A model generated the notes under the pieces. It was not told the origin of the DNA, searched no databases, and worked only from the letters and a program-made list of their open reading frames with translations. The position numbers and the translations under genes are program-made. From Tillandsia leiboldiana (lineage: Eukaryota; Streptophyta; Magnoliopsida; Poales; Bromeliaceae): a stretch of 64,000 nt of DNA. Numbering within the stretch: position 1 is the first letter of the stretch; each line of letters begins with the position of its first letter. Where the stretch lies: positions 49,575,580-49,639,579 of the forward strand of contig CM055065.1 in NCBI GenBank assembly GCA_029204045.2, given 5' to 3'. Shown here piece after piece: positions 1 through 12,827 of the stretch.

Positions 1-79
<79 letters not shown>

Positions 80-589
80 AGAGTCCGGCTACTATGCTCG
101 TAAAAGTACCAATCACTTGATGCTTGTAAGTTTTTCACCTTTAGATCTAACCCTTTGACTAATTTCACCCCATAGATCATGTTATTCCACCAACCACCCA
201 CTAAAACCAAGGGCTCACTATCATCCTAGGCACACATCTTTTCAACCAAGCGTTAAAAACTTACAAATACCAATGACTTTATACTAAAAAGGCAAGCTCA
301 ATTCTATATAGAATTAGGCTACTATACTATTAATAGTATTAGGATCTTACTACTATAGACTTTTTGACTTTTAGATGAAAGAATGTGTGGTTAGGATTAC
401 AGTAGTCCCCTAGGGTTAAGTGGTTGTTGGCAAAATAGTATAAATTGTAGGGGACCACTATATTCCTAACCGGACATCTCTTCATCCAAGGGTCAGGGAC
501 CACTATATTCCTAACCGGATATCTCTTCATCCAAGGGTCAAAAAATCTATAATAGTAAGTGCCTAATACAATCAATAGTATAAGATCAT

Positions 590-598
<9 letters not shown>
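1..598. mobile_element. Microsatellite plus two degenerate family C MITEs
   Basis: A (CT)n tract runs into a (TA)n tract up to about 73. Two MITE-like units follow, about 80-307 and 308-598. Both show the family C layout: an outer CCGGCTACTATACT-like end, a short inverted repeat that would give a hairpin, a central part around 'gcggttaggat', and a mirrored end. The second unit carries a 45 bp tandem duplication (451-495 and 496-540, two mismatches). The unit is followed by another (TA)n array. No protein-coding gene is supported; the short minus-strand reading frame here simply encodes the duplicated MITE segment. Confidence 0.65.
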
Positions 599-646
<48 letters not shown>

Positions 647-898
647 CCGGTTACTATACTCTTATGAGTAAAATTTTTTTGTACTCATAAGTTTTCATCT
701 CTTGGATGAAGGAATGTGCGGTTAGTATTGTAGTAGTTTCTAAGATTTTTACTATTTTTCCAACAACCTAGTAAACCCTAGGGGACCACTATCATCCTAA
801 CCGCACATTCGTTAATCCAAGGGTGAAAAAGTTATGAGTATAAAGGGGTTTATACTCATAAGAGTATAATAGCCCTACGCTATATATATATATATATA
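599..898. mobile_element. Family A MITE between (TA)n arrays
   Basis: The element occupies about 643-882. Its ends are inverted copies of each other: CCGGTTACTATACTCTTATG at the left and CATAAGAGTATAATAGCCCT at the right. The inner part has a second inverted pair around CTTGGATGAAGGAATGTGCGG. Pure (TA)n flanks both sides, so any target duplication is hidden in the microsatellite. A second copy lies in the opposite orientation at 1173-1413, and a third in the same orientation at 49741-49980. Confidence 0.75.
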
Positions 899-1462
<564 letters not shown>

Positions 1463-1464
<2 letters not shown>

Positions 1465-1634
1465 AAAATGCTATGTGTACACCCGTAAGGGGTGTACATC
1501 TCACACCCCCACCCATCTAAGGGTGGGGGTGTGATGATGGGTCACTTGATGTGACCCGTAAAAAATATCGCCACCATTAAAATGGTGGAGATGTATGATG
1601 TACACCCTTTCGGGGTGTACATGTAGCATTGCTC
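1463..1634. mobile_element. Family B multi-hairpin MITE
   Basis: 172 bp, close to identical to the 899-1070 copy and in the same orientation, with the same palindromic termini. (TA)n flanks both sides. Confidence 0.8.
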
Positions 1635-1854
1635 ATATATATATATATATATATATATATAGTTCGCCTACTATACTATCGATAACACCAAACATTTGGT
1701 GCTATCAACTTTTTAGCTTTTAGATTTATCTTTTTAATTATTTTCATCTGTTAGATCATAATATTTTCTCAACTACCCACTAAATCTAAAAATCCCACTA
1801 TCTTTCTAACCGCATATCTTTTTATCCAAAGGTCAAAAACCTAATAGAACCAAT

Positions 1855-1892
<38 letters not shown>

Positions 1893-2111
1893 CCAGTTTA
1901 CTATACTATTAATAGCACCAAGTCATTAGTGCTATTATATTTTTAGCCCTTTGATGCAGAGATGTGCGGTTAGAATGATAGTGGTCCTCTAAAACTTAGC
2001 GGGTGGTTGGTAAAATAATATGATCAAAAAGATGAAAATTGTCAAAATGGTAAATCTAACGGTAAAAAATTGCACCAAATGCTTGCTGATATTAATAACA
2101 AAGTAGCCTGA

Positions 2112-2160
<49 letters not shown>
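1635..2160. mobile_element. Two family C MITEs in (TA)n
   Basis: Units at about 1661-1861 and 1891-2115 are separated and flanked by (TA)n. The family C signature is TACTATACTAT[TC][GA]ATA...GCACCAA near one end, 'gcggttagaatgatagtgg' in the middle, and the mirrored end with a TTGGTGCTAT-type motif. The internal hairpin at each end differs between copies. Confidence 0.65.
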
Positions 2161-2162
<2 letters not shown>

Positions 2163-3291
2163 TTTGATGAAATAATTATTTTGTACTCCGATACTAGCTA
2201 AGTATCTACGCCCAGCAGCCCGACTTGGCAAGGCCCATTATCCCAGCGGGCCATGTCATCCACTAGTTTGGCACATGGTTTTGTATTTTTTTTTTCTTTT
2301 TTTTTTTTAATATATTTTTAAAGAATTTATTTTATTACATAAAATAATTTAAAATATAAGTTTCTATAGAAAATATCTATAATTAATATACTAAAATAGT
2401 GTAGGGACCGCACTTCGCAGCGGATAAAAATTATATAAATAATTAATAATAAAAAAATATTAAATATTTTTTTTTTTGTATACCTTACTTGTCACATTTA
2501 TCAAAAGTTCTTTATTATTATTTTTTTTTGAGATAAAAAAGTTCTTTATTATTGGCGGCGGGAATAGGCCCGATGATGGTGATAGTGACGATTACGATAA
2601 TCCTTCGATCGCTGCGAAGAGGAGGTAGGCATGCATTAGTGAAAGAGAAAGAAGAAAAAATATCATGATGAATTAATTTGAGATATAGATATGAGGATTA
2701 TAGATGGTAGTAGAATTATTTGAATATTAATTAAAAGTTAAGTGGTAGGGAGGAGAAGGGTTGCACGCTAATGAGGATGAAGGGGAAAGTGAAGGGGAAA
2801 GTGAAAGGAAAAGATGTGATAGATTAATTTAAATTAGAAGTTTAGTGAAGGAAAAATAAAAAAATTATATTGGTAGTTTGGTGAATGAAAGGTGAAAAGT
2901 CATACAGGTGAGGGTGAAATTTTTTTTGACATGTGACAATAATTTTTAAGAATTCGTATAGCTTAATAGACATATAATAATGTATATACTTTATAAAACT
3001 ACGTTAAAAAAACTTTACAAATGAGATTACGAAACTAAGAAATATAAATATAGCTTGGCCTTGTACAGGCTATGTTGTACCCTTTCCTTCATGTGTTAAC
3101 GATTTTTAGATTGTATTTGGGTCAGGTTTAAGGGGGAGAATAAGGTTATATTCCTCCTTTTATATCTAAACAAGAATTGGGTTAAGGTATGGGACCGTTG
3201 TTCTTCCCCTCTACAAGTTATTCCAGGATAACCTGTTAAAGGGTGGGAACAACAGTTCCACCCTACCCTAGGAAGTAGGATGTTCCTCTAC
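2161..3291. other. AT-rich intergenic DNA with a dispersed repeat
   Basis: No gene is supported. About 2440-2720 resembles 11030-11230: both contain 'atatcatgatgaattaattt' preceded by a purine-rich stretch and a (TAA)-rich start, so this is a dispersed repeat pair. About 3105-3290 has the look of a degenerate Tourist-like MITE ('ttgtatttgggtcaggttta', a 'gggtgggaacaacagttcc' segment) related to the elements near 20.4 and 21.9 kb. Confidence 0.4.
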
Positions 3292-3296
3292 CTTAT

Positions 3297-3871
3297 TATG
3301 ATGCCCTAACTTCTCATGGGGTCACCCATCTTATAACTATTCTAGTTTTAGCACGCTTACCCTCTTAACTTTTTGGGTCTAGCTACCATGCAAAATGCTA
3401 TAGCCGGGTTAAAATTATTAGTCCTATTTATATTTTATATATATGACTAATGCGAATTCTAGGGGTGTTGCATTCTTCTCCCCTTTAAGCCCTGACATTC
3501 ACGTCAATCTCAAACACACTCATAGGTACCAGGTGATGTGAGACTCATCTCGTTAGCCTTAGTCGACTTTGTGGGAAGCTGCACTCCACCCGCATCAGTC
3601 ATTAACCGGGGTACCGCGCTCTTCCCGTTATATAATCTTGGCTTAGTCGAGACTCATCTCATATTTTCGGTTAGTTATTGGCTCCGATACCAACTGTGAC
3701 GCCCCAACTTCCTAGAGGGTCATCAATCTTAGAACTATTTTAGCTCTAGTACGCTTAATCCTCTTAACCTCTTGGGTCTAATTACCACTGAAAATGCTAT
3801 AGCTGGATTAAGAGAATTAGTCCTATTTATATTTTATATATTGGACTAATGTAAATTCTAGGGGTGTTACA
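3297..3871 (-). mobile_element. TRIM retrotransposon with two LTRs and 5 bp TSD
   Basis: 575 bp non-coding LTR element read on the minus strand. The LTRs are 3695-3871 (5' LTR, starts TGTAACACCCC, ends GGCGTCACA) and 3297-3472 (3' LTR, starts TGCAACACCCC). Directly after the 5' LTR is a primer-binding-like site TTGGTATCGGAGC (plus 3681-3693), one mismatch from the initiator-tRNA-Met type. A polypurine tract AAAGGGGAGAAGAA precedes the 3' LTR. The flanks 3292-3296 and 3872-3876 are both CTTAT, a perfect 5 bp target duplication. The internal part is only 222 bp and has no gag or pol, which fits TRIM elements mobilised in trans. Relatives: 53980-54699 and a probable solo LTR near 26562-26735. 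Confidence 0.85.
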
Positions 3872-3876
3872 CTTAT

Positions 3877-5460
3877 TCTCGCGAATCGTCGAGGGTAGTC
3901 TCTGAAATTTTTGGCCACCTCTTCTTCAACCGAAGCATTCTTGAGAGCAATCACCATGTCTCTTCATCTTCATGCCATCTTTGTTTACCCTCTTATTCAT
4001 GCCTTCTCTCATTTGCCTCGTTGTGCCTTTGGCAGAACTCTAGATCAAGGATCTTTCAATTCTGTTCCCATTGCGTAGGGTTTGGATTTAGCATAATATT
4101 TAATTCTTGTGCTGGAAGTTTCACCTATTCTATTTACTTCTCTCTTCTGCCCCGTTTACTTGTATCTTTTTCCATATTTATTCTACTGTGAGTTATCTCT
4201 CTCTTCTAAAGATAAAAAAACCTATATTTTATAAATTTTAATTATTAAATTAATATTATAATATTTAATCTTTTTTAAAATTTATTTTTAGTAATAAAAC
4301 TAACCATCTAATTTAATTTTCGTGATAAATAATTAAGCTAAATTTTTTTAATGCGCCAATCCGACTAATTTATCAAAACAAGTAGAATATAGACCGCAGC
4401 ATCTCCCTCGAGTTCAACTCATTGACAGTTAAGATCTTAACTCAAAAGCCATAATACTTTTCTCTATCATTTAAATTTTTCAAAATTTTATATTAAAAAA
4501 ATACATTAATATAGAGTTTCTTACTGAAATTTTATTGGCAAGTACATGCATATGCAAAATAGTAAATTAGTACAGTTCAGGAATGTGGCGGTGAATTGAA
4601 ACAGTATCTTTAAACTGCACGTGGGAGGGGCGGTTTGGCTGTAAAAGACTACAAGATTACATGGATTGGTTCGAAGAAAGCGCGCGCGCAATTTCCATTC
4701 CCGAGGTCTCCTTTTCTTTCACTAATAAAACCATGCACGTTTACTATCACGAAGGTGACGGACGTAGGCCCCTCATGGCATTTTCTCTCTCAAGGAAACC
4801 CCGACGATGCTTCCAAATTTTATTTATTTATTTATTATTTTAAGCTTTTCTTTATCTTTTTCTTCTTCTGTTCCCATATAAGTGTTGAAAATATATATAT
4901 ATGATAAATATTGGGAGTAGTACAATTATTCAATAGGGACTCCTGTTCCATTTGTCTAGTCGGGGGGATAATGGGGCAAACATATGCATTTATTTTTCAC
5001 GATGAAATTTTCAAATCGACGATGAATTTAGATCATTTAAACTATTTAGAAATAAAATTTTATGTGTTTTTTATATATTTTTTTGGTCCATTAAGTGGAT
5101 AAAAAATGAACGGCTAGAAATAAATATTCTTCAAAAAGTGAAGATAAGAGTATTGTAATCAAAATCAAGAGTATAGATCTTATTTTAAATAAGTTTTAAA
5201 AAAAATTAACAAAAATTTTAAATAATTTAGATCTCTTTACACCATTAAATAAGCAAAAGGCTTATATCTACCATTAAAACTATAAATTTTGTAACCGTTT
5301 GATCATTAAGTCAATGATGTCAAAAAAATTAAAATTTAATTTTAAATACTTCCAATGTTGTAGATCATATTCAACGGTACTGATCGTCGATCTGAAAGCT
5401 CCATCATCGGAAACAAATGGGTGGCAACCAAACCGGTTTGCTACTGATAGCATTCTAGCT

Positions 5461-5464
<4 letters not shown>
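3877..5464. other. Intergenic DNA without supported gene
   Basis: AT-rich sequence with short reading frames (60-90 codons around 4635-5102) that are rich in Phe/Leu/Ile from T-tracts and have no recognisable domain. 4620-4810 is less AT-rich but shows no convincing exon. I see no RNA gene. Confidence 0.4.
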
Positions 5465-7992
<2,528 letters not shown>

Positions 7993-8092
7993 TTCAAACC
8001 GAAGCGCAAGCTCATCCCTAAGCTTATTAATTTCTTCAGTATTGTCTCCGATAATAATCATGTCATCTACACAGAACAACACAATGAATTGA
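7993..8092 (-). pseudogene. Ty1/copia reverse transcriptase fragment
   Basis: Read on the minus strand, 8092 down to 7993 encodes a continuous stretch containing FCVDDMIIIGDN followed by EEINKLRDELALRFE. The VDDM motif is the catalytic YVDDM box of copia reverse transcriptases, and the following helix matches the usual spacing. Only about 33 codons remain; the frame dissolves into T/A-rich sequence on both sides. This is a broken relic. The neighbouring minus-strand frame at 8202-8396 has no clear domain and I could not join it to this one. Confidence 0.75.
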
Positions 8093-9634
8093 AAATACAA
8101 AAATTACAAAAGAGAAGGTAGTGAGCAATTTTACTATACTAAATTGCTTGTTGTCTATAAATTGTCTTTTTCATTTTTATCCGGTGCTCTAAACTTTTCC
8201 TCTATTGTCTTCTCCTATTCATGAAACCGTTTAACTTCGTCGTAACAAGAGAGCTCATTACCATCAATAGGGTCGTCAAATAAACATGAATTAACATCCA
8301 CCAAATTAGCATCGGAATTTCACTCCGGTTCAAAATAACATAGATTCTTTTTGTATTTTTGTGTAGATTTTTTCGTCCGTTGTTCCTAAACCTCAATTTT
8401 AAAATATGAATTTTTCATGCATGACTTCTAAATTGAATAATTTGAACTTATAAGCTTTTCTATTCTAAGGATGATTGAAGTCACCAATAAAATCCATTAT
8501 AGATGAATTTCAACAAATACTTTATAAAACGTTAAATATTTGCTTTCCAGTAGGATCTCCAATCTGACTATAATAGCTCTTATAATTCTGATATCATGAA
8601 GAGAAAATAAAAGCGACTTCAACACGCACAACCCTTTTCTCCAATGTGTAGAATCAAAAATTCAAATTATTTACATGTCTAAGATCGCACAACTATCGTA
8701 GAAGATAAGATAAGAACGGAAAAATAAAAAGCTTACAATAATAATCTTAAACAATTTCACATATAAATTTCATAAATTTTATAAAAAATATCAAAAATAT
8801 CATACAATAGAAAATCGAAAAATACTAAATAAACCTTCAATCGAAAATGTCTTACAATAAATGTTCACAAGAAAAGAAAAGGTATATTAGAGGTCGCCCA
8901 CCTCAATCCTAACAAAATCTCACAATCTTTAGACCCTCTTTCATACTTCTCTTGTTTTTGAGAGAAACATCACACAAGGGACTACCAGAAGAAAAGAGAA
9001 AAACTATTTTTTCCTGATCTCTCTACTTGACTCTTTTATTCTTTTGACCCACTTAATCAAAAAGTAAACCATATGATTCGACTTAAAAAAGTAAAAAAAA
9101 AAAAAAAAATTTAAATATTAGAAACAAAAAAAATAAATTTAGGACTAATTTTTGACCGTAACAACTTTAGGGTAATTTTGTGATGATCTTTTGTTAATGT
9201 CGTCTCGCGATTCGATCAGGATCCTTAATTAGTTGTACGGTTGTTCATAAGATGAATTGGTGGAGCAGAAGGTGCCAATGTTATCTGAAAGAAAAAAATA
9301 TGATGCGAAATTAATTAGAATCGTAGAAATTAATTAAACTCACGTATATTATTTCATGCAGTTATGAATAGTTAGAATTTTTATATATTTCTTGTTTGGT
9401 TGGACGTAGTGAGAAATACTGTAAGCATAAATAATTTGTTTGGTTTGCATGTATACAGTTGAGAAATATATTTTGAATTTTTTTTTTTTTTTTTTTTTTT
9501 TGGGTTAAAAAGTGATTAAGAAAATGAGCTTATATTTTGATTAAAGTCGGTTGAAATTATGATTTTCGTTGTTGGCCTTCTCATAGATTCAAGTATATCA
9601 AATCAAACACCATATTTTGTAGTTTATATTTAGG
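8093..9634. other. Intergenic DNA without supported gene
   Basis: AT-rich. The part next to the copia fragment may be decayed retrotransposon, but no second motif is visible. An A-tract (about 9091-9109) and a T-tract (about 9479-9501) are the only notable low-complexity features. Confidence 0.35.
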
Positions 9635-9934
9635 ATAATTTCATACAACACTCTATAAATATATCGAATAGAATATATTTATACAATATTTATTTTTTTA
9701 ATGTTTATATATATATCTCTACCGTAATCATAGGTGTAAGTACTGAATCTTGATTAGTAAGTGAATTAAATTTAATTTTTTATTTTTTCAGATATTATAT
9801 TTAATTATAGGTATATATATAATTTTTAATAGTTAAATATTTTTGTTTCCTCTCTCTCAAAAGAAAAAAAAAAACAAATTTAATAAAATTAACATTTCAC
9901 TTATATTTTGTTAAAAAATAAATAGTAAACTAAC
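9635..9934. mobile_element. Truncated family D long-TIR repeat
   Basis: Matches the left part of the complete copy at 27130-27557: a 'atatcgaatag' end, the middle 'ttgattagtaagtgaattaa', and 'tgttaaaaaataaatagtaaactaac'. The match stops abruptly at 9934 where HMA exon 3 sequence begins, while other copies continue for another ~130 bp. The repeat therefore replaces the original 3' end of the HMA gene. Confidence 0.6.
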
Positions 9935-10771
9935 CAGATCCACCTTCTTCTTGTCGATCTTTTTGTGTAGGCGATAACGGAGCTCCTCTGGTTTCACCTT
10001 CCCCCCCACCTTCACCTCCCCACTCTCCATGTCTGGTTCCACCCTCAACACCCCTTCCACAAATTTAATATGCAATTGATTACTCTGATAAAAATTTAAT
10101 ATACATGCAAGAGAAGTGTAAAATAATTAAGCAGTATTTGTCTATAATTAAGAGTTTAAATTATTAGAGAGAGAAAGATGAAGATTTAACCAGGGAAGTT
10201 TATGATGGATTCGAAGCCTTTCTTGATCTTCTTGATGCATCCCTCGCATCGGCAATGCATGTCAACCTTCAACAGGAAGGTAACTAAATCCAGCTCTCCA
10301 CCACCATTCATCTTCTTCTGCATCATAGCAAATTAATTAATCAGAAAGAAAAAAAAGCAAAAAAAAAAATGAAGTAAATATGTACTGGTTAATTACTTGT
10401 GCTTTCAGCTAAAGCAATTAGTCTAATAAATTAATAATAATGATTCTACTACTACTTACATATGTTTTATAAAAGAGTTCGATTACTATGCTCGTAAAAA
10501 TACCAAATATTTAAAATATGAGTAATGCTACATGTACACTCCGAAGGGGTGTACATCATATATCTCCACCATTTTAATGATAGTAATATTTTTTACGGAT
10601 CACATCAAGTGACCCATCATCATACCCCCACCCTTAGATGGATGGGAATGTGAGATGTACACCCCTTACGGGTGTACACATAGCATTTTCCTTAAAATAT
10701 AGGAGCTCAATTCCTTCGTAAAATTAACCAAACAAACGTAAGTATATGCAGAAACTGTAAATGCTCACCAT
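9911..10771 (-). CDS. HMA-domain (HIPP-like) metal-binding protein, three exons
   Basis: Heavy-metal-associated domain proteins of the plant HIPP/ATX1-like group bind soft metal ions through an MxCxxC loop. Exons on the minus strand: 10771-10769 (ATG alone, followed by GTGAGC donor), 10317-10191 (acceptor ATGCAG; donor CTG/GTTAAA), 10053-9911 (acceptor GGAAG; stop TAA). The phases fit (3+127+143 = 273 nt, 90 aa). The domain starts LLKVDMHCRCEGC, continues IKKIKKGFESIINFPG, then VLRVEPDMESGEVKVGGKV and ends HKKIDKKKVDL, which follows the beta-alpha-beta-beta-alpha-beta HMA fold. Odd points: the loop reads M-H-C-R-C-E-G-C instead of M-x-C-x-x-C. The last residues and the stop codon come from repeat D, so the linker and CaaX tail of typical HIPPs are absent. 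Intron 1 holds a family B MITE. It may be a functional short protein or a recently truncated gene. Confidence 0.72.
10520..10691. mobile_element. Family B MITE in HMA gene intron 1, 9 bp TSD
   Basis: 172 bp with the family's palindromic ends (starts GAGTAATGCTACATGTACAC, ends GTGTACACATAGCATTTTCC). The 9 bp TTAAAATAT is present immediately before (10511-10519) and after (10692-10700). A 9 bp duplication is the hallmark of Mutator-superfamily insertion. It lies inside intron 1 of the HMA gene, within the remains of a family C MITE (10470-10510 and from 10701). Confidence 0.85.
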
Positions 10772-10850
10772 GTTAGTGAGAGATTCAATCTCAGCTTTTC
10801 TCTCTGTCCTCTAATTCTAATAGAGAAGAGAGTAGAGATGGGGAGTAGGG

Positions 10851-10858
10851 TTTTTATA
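10851..10858 (-). promoter_or_regulatory. TATA box of HMA gene
   Basis: The minus strand reads TATAAAAA, 80 bp upstream of the ATG at 10771. The spacing is normal for a plant promoter with a short leader, and this supports the ATG-only first exon. Confidence 0.6.
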
Positions 10859-10861
10859 GCG

Positions 10862-12200
10862 TTAGTTGCGTGTTTGGTACGCAAATTATGAGTCAAATAT
10901 CGACATTGTGATCCTCAGAATTGTTTCTAAATATTTCACGGCCAAAACCTTTTCAGAAAAAGAGACAATTTTGAAAACGTCTCTGTATTTGCACGGTATA
11001 TTACCTGTTATTTGAAAATATAAAAATAATTAGTAATAATAAAATATTAAATATTTTTTGTGTATCTTATTTATCATATTCATCAAAAGTCTCTTATTAT
11101 TGGAGGTGTGAATAAGTCCGATAATGTCTTCACTGGCGAAGGTGATAGTAAATATAACAACAATCTTTCAACTGCGGCGGAGGGAAAAAGAAAGAAAAGA
11201 AAAAATATCATGATGAATTAATTTGAGATAAAAATCACGAATTTAAGCTTTTTGCCTAGTAAAAATTTGTGCGGCGCCCGTCTTTCTGGTCGAAGAGAGC
11301 AAGTTTTGCTATCCGTTTGCTAGTTCGAACTTTCGAGTCACTAAGTGCCAAAAAAAAAAAAAAAAAAAAATCGTAGAAAAAATATGTACTCTCTTATTTA
11401 GAAAATAATAATTACAAAATACAACCCTGTCTTGTTATTTTGGCCTTAACCAAACTCACTATTTATAAACTCATGTATATAACTCATCTATTAACCCTAC
11501 ACCTAAGACATCCACTAATGTATAAACTAAATACCCACTAAGCCCACTACTATTTTGTAGGTTATTTGTGACTCTTGACATTCTTGTTATTGATGATATG
11601 AATGAAGAAAAATTAAAAATTTGATAATGAAAAACTCTTTGCATTCCTTGTTATTGATAGCATTGATGAAGAAGGAATTAAAAATTTGATAGTAAAAAAG
11701 TAAAAAATTATATTGATGAGAGTGAAAAATTTTTTACCACTTAGTTAAAATTATTGAGAATTTATACATGTTAATAAATAATATTACAATACACAATATT
11801 CACTTATACAAACTGCAAACAAATAATGTATATATTCATAAAGCTAATCAATCATTAAAAATATGATGCATGCCCTATATTTACATTATTATTATTATCA
11901 TGATGCAAATGCAAAATATAACATTCATTATTTTATTTAAAATTATTTTTTATTCAAAAATTTTATTTTGTAAAATTTAAAAATGCTATAAAGATTAAAA
12001 AAAATTAATTAAATTATTTCTCATGCGAAAATTTAATTTTTTAAAAATCATATTTTTTGCCATAAATAAATGACTCTAGTTGAGAATTAGCGTTTATCTT
12101 CACAAAGTCGACTAGCAAATTTAATTTATACTATTAATTCCTTTTTAGTATTACCCTTTCGACTAATCTAAGTCGACAATCTGCTCGACAGATTGTTGGA
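10862..12200. other. Intergenic DNA with dispersed repeat and SINE-like insert
   Basis: 11030-11235 is the second copy of the repeat at 2440-2720. About 11240-11370 is a possible SINE tail: a less AT-rich stretch with AGTTCGAACTTT, resembling an RNA polymerase III B box, ending in a run of about 20 A. No A box is convincing. The rest is AT-rich without recognisable genes. Confidence 0.35.
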
Positions 12201-12827
12201 TGTCGGATCGTTGGCGCTAATCATTAATTTCAAAAGTTCAAAACTATTAGAAATACGTAATAAATTCATTTAAAGCGTACAGACACAGCGCCCACGGATC
12301 TCGACCGGACTAAACCTATCTGGACATTAGGTCTATTGTTGAACCTCTTGCCGTTAGATCTATTGTGAACCGCAACCCCACTCAACTTATTGGATTCACC
12401 CAATTCAACTTATTAGTCTTTTGGACCTATTGTCACGGAGCAGGAAGTTATACCTATTTAACCCATAAATAAATATGCCAACAATCTCCCTCCGAACACC
12501 TGCATCGTGTGGGAATCAAATCCGTACTACTGGTTCTGATACCACTTATTGAATCGTTGGCGCTAACCATTAATCCCCAAAACTAGAGTTGTTAGAAATA
12601 CGCATCCAATTCACTTAAAGCGTACAGACACAGCGCCTACGGGTCTCAACCGGACTCAACCTATCTAGACGTTAGGTATATTGTTGGGCCTCTTGTCGTT
12701 GGGTTTATTGTGGACCGCAGTCCTACTCAACTTATTGAACTCATCCAACTCAACTTATTAATCTTTTGAACCTATTATCACAGAATAAAAAATTAAATTT
12801 ATTTAACGCATAAATAAATAGCCAACA
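12201..12827 (-). mobile_element. TRIM retrotransposon with 66 bp internal region
   Basis: Two LTR copies, 12550-12827 and 12201-12483, about 280 bp each and clearly homologous, in the same orientation. On the minus strand the 5' LTR starts TGTTGGC and ends AACGATTCA; five bases later comes TGGTATCAGAAC, matching the initiator-tRNA-Met primer site. GGAGGGAGA just before the second TGTTGGC is a polypurine tract. The internal part is about 66 bp and non-coding, so this is a minimal TRIM. I do not see a 5S rRNA-like LTR, so it is not Cassandra. No clear 5 bp target duplication. A solo relative is at 33117-33396. Confidence 0.82.

Noticed and set aside
4635..5102. Short plus-strand frames as small genes
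   Set aside because: No domain, no codon bias, and composition driven by T-tracts.
8202..8396. Minus-strand 64-codon frame as part of the copia element
   Set aside because: I could not match it to any copia domain, and its position relative to the RT fragment does not fit a continuous frame.
11240..11370. A tRNA gene (AGTTCGAACTTT resembles a B box)
   Set aside because: No A box, no cloverleaf and an A-run at the end; at best a SINE fragment.
12201..12827. Cassandra-type TRIM
   Set aside because: The LTR contains no recognisable 5S rRNA-like promoter region, so a generic TRIM is the better call.
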